Assembly (NCBI GenBank): GCA_034440635.1
Contig: JAOTON010002088.1
Location: 310,001 to 374,000, forward strand
Length of the DNA: 64,000 nt
Reading direction: 5' to 3'
Source: Lepas anatifera
Lineage: Eukaryota; Arthropoda; Thecostraca; Lepadidae
Notes under the pieces: model-generated
The model's database searches: none
Seen by the model: only the letters and a program-made list of their open reading frames with translations
Told to the model about the DNA's origin: nothing
In this document: positions 56,733 through 64,000 of the stretch, one piece after another
Position numbering within the stretch: position 1 is the first letter of the stretch
How the letters are laid out: each line of letters opens with the position of its first letter
Program-made: the position numbers and the translations under genes

Positions 56733-57224
56733 GCTGCCTGCCTCTCAGTACTGCCGGGACAGACGGGTATGGAAGTCACACACAGAAAGAAACACTCATC
56801 AGAGAGTGAAATTCAGTTCCCGGTAGGCCTGCTATAGATTGAGGACTATGTGATCGTAATGATAAAGGTAAATGAACTTCAGCTCTAAAAATCGTAAGAC
56901 ATACCTGGGTAAGGAAAGTAGTGATGTAAAAATAAGAAAGTTAAACAAAAAACGTCAAAACCAGCCCTATATACCTACAATAAGAAAAACCATCTGAAGC
57001 TACAAACAGGAAACTGGCAATAAGCACAAACATAAAACTAAACCCAACCCAAACAAATGCAAACGCTGTGAAATCAAAATCACATCTAAGAACACCAAAA
57101 GCCACCCAGCGATAAAAAGCTTAAAACTCATCATGGATGCAGAGCAACGTCTGAAAAATCAGGGCAACAGTTTGGTCGTCGAGCGTCTTCAGGCAGGAAG
57201 TCAGATGAATCGGATTACCTAGGG
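56733..57224. other. 5' flank of ATAD3, no promoter motif identified
   Basis: Sequence upstream of the ATAD3 start on the minus strand. There is no obvious TATA box at a sensible distance and no other feature I can support. Confidence 0.35.
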
Positions 57225-57285
57225 GACCCCCAGGGATTGAACCCTGGACACTTGCCTCAAGGCCCAGTAAGCCACCGGCCCACTA
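57225..57285 (-). repeat. tRNA-derived SINE head
   Basis: On the minus strand TGGCTTACTGG (57264-57274) reads as an A box and GGTTCAATCCC (57233-57243) as a near-consensus B box, correctly spaced for an internal RNA polymerase III promoter. A CAGGG/CCCTG stem surrounds the B box, but the acceptor stem does not pair, so it is a SINE rather than a tRNA gene. The 3' body is not delimited. Confidence 0.5.
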
Positions 57286-57299
57286 ATCAGGTAACTCAC

Positions 57300-59559
57300 A
57301 TCTGGGTGCCTCGACTACGGAGTATTTCAACATTCACCAGGAGCGGGAACATGCAGCAAAACCATTGGGAAGCTCTTAACGCGTATCATGCTACTTCAGT
57401 GGATCGGGTCAATATTGGGATCACTAGAGTTCTTCAAAAGACTGGGAAGTGTTGGGTCCTTTAAAGCTCTATTTATCTCAGGAACTATGATAGCTGGGAG
57501 CTCACCGGAAATCATACTAATCCTCTTTAAATACGTTACCAACCAGTTTCTCAGGGTCACACTTCCGCCAATGAATCACTTCAGGCCAATGAAGAGTATA
57601 CGTCTGACAATACGTTCGGACGGAGATCACATTCAGGTCTGATCTCGCAGCCATTCACCAGGCCTATTATATCTATATTTAATACAATACTAATACACAA
57701 TACAATATCTGTATTCAATTCCATATGTGTGGAATTAAAGACAAATATTGGCTTTATTTCGCCGCGGCTGAGTTGTTCGCCCGTGTATTTTTTATATTAT
57801 AAATTAGGACCATACTAAATTACCTGGTAGCAGCAAGACATGCATTTACTTGGTTGTGTAGGACCATAATGGGGAAAAATTATTATAAGGACAATAATAA
57901 GGTTCATGACTGGCGTCCTTTCTCGAACTATCCAGAAATGTTTTGAAAGGTGAACTAAAAAAATATGTTGCCTTAAAATCAAAACACATAATAAGTGCCT
58001 TATCACCTAGTGTTTTCGACCAGCTAGTGCTTCCGGAGCGCTTTAGGCAGTGACAGTGCCACTCAGAAACAACCACAGGACTAGCAGGCATAATTTCAAG
58101 ATTTGTTCATATTAATGGATCACACACTAACACTCACATCCTTTATTTCTTATTCCAACGCTTCTCTTGATGCTGGCTGGTGTTAAACGCGAGGTTCTAG
58201 AATTGCACATGAAAATATTGCCCTCGGTGGGAAAACCTTTTCTTCATTCTCTCGAGAATAAATTTGAGAGAACATTAGTTCTGGGTGTCCAAAACCACCA
58301 GAGAGAGCCGAATCACCTAAGTTGGGTGGCAGTGACCATACACGGCCGCGTGAACTAACATAGGGTAGTGGGAAGGTCATGGGGAGGAGCATTGCATATT
58401 CTGGCCATCTGCAGAGGTCACCATGCAAGCGTTTTCGGGTCGCCTATAAATTTAACTCCATGGAAGTTATTGAAACACTTCCAGAGCCCTGACAATCACT
58501 CAGAAAAAATTGTTTTGGTATATTTCTTCGAACCTAGGTTTCAAATCGCAACCTTGACCATCAGCACAGCAAAATCAGTGGAGCGGATAACAGTAACAGC
58601 CGTTTATTCCAGGATACACACATCAAAATTGGCACACATGTTCCTGCGAGATGGTTCTTTTGATGGAACCTGTTTGCCACCTAAAATTTTAAGACAGCAA
58701 ATATTTTTCGTGACGCTCGCCATTGATGGTTCAGTAAGGAGCCTTTCTGGCAACTTAAGCTCTGATATTCTGGGACTTATAGGTTTTATGGAATACGGAC
58801 CCACTGATTTCGAATTCAGGACATGGAAAGTTAGATGTTCAAGTTTTCTTTGCCCACACCAGCGCTGTAAGTAGTCGTAAATAAAAATAGGGACAGTTAA
58901 TTAAACCTGATATAAGCATCGTTAATGGGGCGCGATATAGCCTAGATGCTGATAGCGCCCTATAAACCCCAATACACACAAGCATGGTCAATGGCAGAAA
59001 GTGGGGGAAAAGGGGCTAGTCAATCTCCTACTGCCAATAAAATTCCCTTATAGAACCACAAACTCATGGGATGTGGGCTGTTACTTTCCACTCTTGTCTT
59101 TTTTTCTTCTGAATTTTGGTTGTTAACATTTTTTTGTTGGTTGCAAAACTGTTATATTTCCCACTTTCGCAAAAATCTTGAAACATTTGAATGAAAAGTG
59201 AATCGGACACCTCTAGCCCGCCCTATTCCGATGCACAGGAAAACTGGCAACAATCAGCAAGATAATGTTCTCAGCTACAATATTACATGAGCTGTATGCT
59301 CCTAAGTTTCCCAGACTCGAATTAAAACCTTAAAAATCGATATTTAAAGCCAGGGGATGCATTAAACTGTGCCACATAGTAGGTCCAAGCCAAAGTCTTC
59401 CAGACATCTTGTCACATTGGCTTAGTTTCCATGGTCAAAAAGTGATCTAGATTGGACTGCCAATGTGTTACAAAGGCTTAGTTTCCATGACCAAAAAGTG
59501 ATCTTGAATGGGCTGCCAATCAGGATAACCATGGAGTCATTGAGTTCTTTAACCGCGCC
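57300..59559. other. no gene recognised
   Basis: A/T-rich, apparently unique sequence. The longest frame (58368-58874, + strand) encodes 168 residues with no motif or homology I recognise. Confidence 0.45.
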
Positions 59560-60560
59560 CCACCGGGGTCCGGCGCCACCTTCGCCCCACCGGGGCCATC
59601 GATGGCCCCCTCTAACTCCGAAAATATGGGCGTTAGCGCAAATCTGAAGTGCAATAGAAAGCTCGCGTAATTCGTAAGAAATTACTTAGATGTTTTAGTG
59701 CTCAGGTCAATGGTTTGACCTCCGAGGTCAATTAGGTCAGATCGGCTTTTTCACTCAAATATGAATGATTAAGCAAACTGGGCATAACTATTATGTCATT
59801 AGAGTATTGAGGCCTGGTAAGTATTTGATAGAATTGCCTGTACTTTTTCCGCTATGTGGAACGTAAGACCTTCCGCCAGTGGTTTGACCGCCAGAGGTCA
59901 CCTCGTGACCTAATATGACCTGAGGTCACAAGGTCAAAAGTGACTTGCGTATATCAAATGAAAGCCAGTGACAAGACAAACACGATGGTGTTTGTTTCAC
60001 GCTCTAGTAATTAGGTAAGTTTTGTCAAAATACTGTTTTGACCTCCGGTGACCTTGGATGACCTTGGAAAAGTCAGGACAAATATGACCCCTGGGATCCG
60101 TGGGTGTCCAAAACGTTGTTCTGGCGTCTGAGTATTTGCAATCATTTTTGTGGCTTTTATATCATGAAATAGCTTTTCCCATGTTTTCCAATGGGAGGTC
60201 GCCTCGTGACCTGACCTCAGGGCACGAAATCGAAAATCCCGGATATACACCTTGTAGACCCTGGAGGCCATGAGTGTGGAGTTTCAATCGATCACTTTGA
60301 AATGTGCTCTTACAAGCTCTAAGTGAGTGAGGTGACCTTGGTTGCCTCGTCTGGTGACCTGACCTTGGTGACCCGGTAAAAATTTCGGGATGATGGGAAA
60401 ATGATGCAGTGAGAGGTAGGCTCAACCGGGTGCTGGCCTGTCTTTTCTGCTATCCCGAAAAACCTTAGGATCTCGGTTAAGGGTTTTGAGCTACCACTTT
60501 TATAATGGGTTTTAGATTGGGGACCAGTTTTGTAGAGCAGGTCAAGCAACCTGTATTAGC
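59560..60560 (+). repeat. AGGTCA-rich dispersed repeat, copy 4
   Basis: Begins with a C/G-rich box ('ccccaccggggtccggcgcc', 59566-59585). It has half-site clusters at 59700-59740, 59885-59945, 60040-60070, 60190-60230 and 60330-60375. It contains segments collinear with copy 1, including 'cccatgttttccaatgggaggtc' near 60178 and 'ttttctgctatcccgaaaaacc' near 60442. Confidence 0.6.
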
Positions 60561-62134
60561 ATATTAAATTTCACCCAAAGCTCTCTGTATATAATTTTAG
60601 CATGCTTTAAAGTTATAGCTAAGAGGCTTTCTTCCTTGTTTCCAGCCATCAAAGAATCTCTTTCTGACAGAGCAAGACACATGATAAATGTTAACCAATG
60701 ACATGCCACACAACCTTGGATCCATATTTTGGCCATGAAGCCCAAGTCACAGTAAGGTCATTGAGCCCATCAAATGCTATTCCTCCAGCACTACAACAGG
60801 GCCTATGCGTAAGTGCTGGGAAAATGACACTTGATGAAATCAAAACTTTCAGCATGTCAGATCAGCAGTTCAATTTGGGTCACAGCCTGGTAATTGAAAC
60901 TCAGTCACTGGAGAATAATTGAGTACATTGAACGCTATTTCACCATCACTCTAGCCTGATCCGTGCCATAGTATTGGGGAAACAGCACTTGATTGACTCC
61001 ATGGACGGTCTGATCCTGGTCACTCCTTCGCCATGAAACTTAGCCACAGGGAAGTATCTCTAGCAATATAAAGGGTCTACTAAAAGAATCATATGCTCAC
61101 CTGTACACTGAAAAATAAAATGGACCTCAAACAGCATAAACAGAATGAAAATACCTTGCTTAAATCGACACAAAGATACAGTTGTCTATTGTCTTGGCAT
61201 AAATAGCATAGAAAAATATAATATACCAAAATAGTAAAAGAACAGTTAATAATATTCCTTATCACAAATTATTTTTCAGAATCCTCTACACGCAAAATTA
61301 ATCGCACAGAGTAGGTATCTTCGCACACGGCCCCTATCAAGTTTATAAGCTACGCTTTTAGATATGGGCGGGGCATTTAAGGCCTTGGGCGTGGGGTACA
61401 AGCAGCAGTGCCTATCCGATTGAGACAAACTGCAGCCTAAATATCCCGAAAATCAATTTATAGGAGATAAGTTTATCAATTTGATGTATAATCTTATAAT
61501 TGTTTTAATTCAAAAAATTTTGGAATATTTTTACTAACCTGATTTTTACCTTGGATTCTTTCAACTTACAAAAAGCTTTGGACTGGACCCGGCACGCAGA
61601 GACATTCGTCACTTTGGCGTCATATAAGAAGGCAAAATTATTAGTAGTGACAAAGGGCAGTGATTTGACTTTCGGGCAAATTGAGATCATTTATAAAATA
61701 TTTTAGACTATAAAGGCCTCAAATATTTTTTATCAATTTATACAGTCCTTAATTTGACTTTTAATCCATATTTTGTGACATACTCGTTCACTGAGTTTTC
61801 TATTTACAGTACTATTTATTATATTCGTTTACGGCGCATTAAAGACATCCAAGCCCAAAACAGAGCCAAAAAAACCTGGCGGCACAAATTTCGAAACTGA
61901 ACTCGTGTGTAAAAGGTTTCATGTTTCTCAACAACAGCCGGACTACATAATACCACATACATGGTTATCCGTGACAGCACCATTGCTATAGCCAGGTTAT
62001 AGCTTCTTTCTTTCTTTTGTCTACTGGTTACAGCGTTGTGAAGGTGAACTACCCTGCTCGGTAAACCTACAGGGACCTGTCTAACTGTGAAAAATGCGTA
62101 AAGTTGCATTGGACACGGGTGCGAATGCGCGTGG
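60561..62134. other. no gene recognised
   Basis: A/T-rich sequence with no coding or RNA signal. Confidence 0.45.
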
Positions 62135-62137
62135 TGG

Positions 62138-63112
62138 CGGGTATTATGGTGTAGGATCACATCGAAGGTCCACTTATTAAGGGGTCTATGTTCATAGGCT
62201 CCACCCTTTGAGTTAGACCTTTTGATAGTAACGTTCAAGGTCCAAAGGCGTGCTCAGATGCATGAGAGTGGGGTGCATGGTGCCGCAGAGGCGTGCTAAG
62301 ACACATGATAAAAGGAGGATATGAGGGTTAGGTTAGGTTAGGTTAGGTTAGGTTGGGTTAGGTTAGGTTAGGTTGGGTTAGGTTGGGTTGGTTAGGTTGG
62401 TTAGGTTAGGTTAGGTTGTTAGGTTGGTTAGGTTAGGTTGGTTGGTTGGTTGGTTAGGTTGGTTGGTTGGTTGTTGGTTGGTTGGTTGGTTGGTTGGTTG
62501 GTTAGGTTGTTAGGTTAGGTGGGGTGGGGGTGGGTGGGTGAGGTCAGTTTGTATGCCTTGGTCCCTATCTCCTAATCTGGGGATATCACCCCTCTTCAGA
62601 TTCTGAGTGCGCCTCTGGTCTGGGTACCACTTTGGGAAATATTTTAAAAATATCCCCAAATTCTGCAAGAAAATCCCTGAGGTGAAAAGATGGAAGGAGG
62701 GAGGGTTTGGTAGTTTAGTAGTACCCGACCGAGGCACAATAAGATTCCGGGAAGAGGGGTGATATCCCCAGACTAGGAAATAGGGACCAAGGGCATACAC
62801 AACTGACCTGACCTGACCTAACCAAACCAAACCTATCCAAACCTAACCAAACCTAACCAAACCAAACAACCAAACCAAACCAAACCTAACCTAACCTAAC
62901 CTTACCTAACCTCATTGTCTCCTATTATCATGTATCTTGACGCCTCTGCGCATCATGCCTCCTCTCATGCATCTGAGCACGCCTCTTGACCTTTGAACGT
63001 TGAATTCTGTTCAGAGGTCTGCTGGGTGGAGGCTATGAACATTAGCCTTTGAACAGTGGGCCTTCTGATGTGATCTTTGAACCGTGAGATGTGATCTGCC
63101 TCTACCATACCC
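62138..63112. mobile_element. foldback element with telomere-like TTAGG / CCTAA arms
   Basis: The two halves are imperfect inverse copies. Left-arm blocks 'ggatcacatc', 'tgttcataggctccaccc', 'ggcgtgctcagatgcatgag' and 'cagaggcgtg' recur inverted at 63078, 63046, 62985 and 62950. (TTAGG)n-rich sequence at 62325-62520 is mirrored by CCTAA-rich sequence at 62815-62925. An inner pair of arms ('ctccta.tctggggatatcacccctctt' at 62567-62595 and its inverse at 62752-62783) leads to a loop of under 100 bp. It encodes nothing. Confidence 0.8.
62325..62520 (+). repeat. interstitial TTAGG-type repeat, plus GGTT runs
   Basis: Regular GGTTA units at the left drift into GGTTGGTT toward the loop. TTAGG is the usual arthropod telomere unit. 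Its opposite strand version lies in the right arm at 62815-62925, less regular, so the two arms have diverged. Confidence 0.85.
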
Positions 63113-64000
63113 TGTCTTGTTTTTTTTTCGCGCATGATGGCTGATTTTCTCGATGCTTGTGGTGGGGGGTGCGGTTGGGCACTTTCTTTCTGTAGGTACT
63201 CTGTTTTTTGTCATTCTCTTGTCTACGCTTGACTCTTGTCTTCATATCTGTCTTGCAAATGCCTTCTTAAAAAACGGAAACAATAAAAAATTAACGGAAA
63301 AAATCACTGCTATGGTTGTTCATACTCATCTGTAGAGTCTTGTGTGGAAATCCCAGGGGGTTGGGGGCTCAGTACCCCTGGATTTTGGGTCTCCCATTGG
63401 GTGTGGATAGGGGTCGTATTTCTGTGCCAGTGTTAACCCACCCAGGACCCCCTGGTTCAGGAAGAGATCTCCAGCCATGTGTAGGGTGCTCCTTCATGTT
63501 TTAGCTATGAAATAAGACTGTAATTCATGTATAACACACACTTCCACAAGCTTAATTCTCCTGTGAATAATAGTAGTGCACTAATACGACCGTTTGCTTT
63601 AACCTGAGAAATACCAAGAACAAAAGGAATGTATAGATATGGAAACTATTAAGTATGAGGAATCAAAGAAAGATGCAATTTTGATGCATATTTTGTCCAT
63701 AAATTTATCAAAAATAAATGATAATATATCAATAATTTCTAGCATCTTAAATATTTTAACACTATTTAGTAGTGTGGTGTGTGTGTGTGTGCATCTGTGA
63801 AGGTGTGTACAAAATTTGCTGCCATTTTTTATGGGCAATCTCATGTTCGGATAACCATAAAAATGTCTGCTCACAAATTGTCTACAACCCAATTCCTCTA
63901 CATAACATATTGTCTACAGCACAAAACGTTTTTATCTGGAGTCTTTTTGTCCCATAAACAAATTACTGTGTAGACGTTTTGACTTTAAGGCATTTTCATC
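63113..64000. other. no gene recognised
   Basis: A/T-rich sequence with a short (GT)n run at about 63772-63791. No coding signal was seen. Confidence 0.45.

Noticed and set aside
57225..57285. A tRNA gene on the minus strand
   Set aside because: A and B boxes are present, but the acceptor stem does not pair and the T-arm loop has the wrong size; a SINE fits better.
58368..58874. 168-codon plus-strand frame
   Set aside because: No recognisable domain, no conserved motif and no neighbouring exons; length alone is weak evidence in eukaryotic DNA.

Overview
The window is eukaryotic, and most likely from an arthropod. It has GT-AG introns of hundreds to thousands of bases and intron-rich conserved animal genes. 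It also holds many small non-autonomous DNA transposons with clean target-site duplications, many unrelated tandem repeats, and a block of (TTAGG)n, the usual arthropod telomere unit, inside a foldback. The synaptobrevin reading frames end in Phe-Met, as in insect synaptobrevins. The base composition and repeat load would suit a crustacean (a barnacle is one possibility), but the species cannot be fixed from the sequence.

Layout. Positions 1-19.3 kb are repeat-dominated. They hold AGGTCA-rich dispersed repeats around a 21-bp GGCGGCAGTGATCAGCC satellite, a GGGCCCGGG satellite broken up by transposons, and several hAT-like and TTAA-flanked MITEs. No gene is recognised there apart from one weak candidate exon. 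From 19.4 to 29.7 kb on the + strand lies a synaptobrevin/VAMP gene with three alternative exon pairs: the N-terminal half of the SNARE motif, the membrane anchor, and the last residues with the stop codon. Its 3' UTR probably runs to a poly(A) signal near 31.1 kb. From 31 to 42.5 kb is an intergenic region with a homogeneous 59-bp tandem array, a 50-bp tandem array and a second TTAA MITE.

From 56.7 down to 42.5 kb on the - strand lies a complete 11-exon ATAD3 gene (mitochondrial AAA+ ATPase). I could reconstruct it in frame to 594 residues, with Walker A, Walker B, sensor 1, arginine-finger and GLSGREI motifs. Its exon 2 donor site has been amplified into a twelve-copy 31-bp minisatellite, and its intron 6 begins with GC instead of GT. 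Intron 1 carries, on the opposite strand, a frameshifted intronless copy of CHMP1 (an ESCRT-III subunit) with a degenerate poly(A) tail. It also carries two MITEs and a 2-kb 25-bp satellite. From 56.7 to 64 kb there is no recognised gene, but there is a tRNA-like SINE remnant, another AGGTCA-rich repeat and a roughly 1-kb foldback element containing the TTAGG/CCTAA arms.

The two genes have no known joint pathway: one drives vesicle fusion and the other mitochondrial inner-membrane and nucleoid organisation. The long reading frames at 25.6-26.4, 38.0-39.8 and 53.4-55.7 kb arise from tandem repeats and are not genes.
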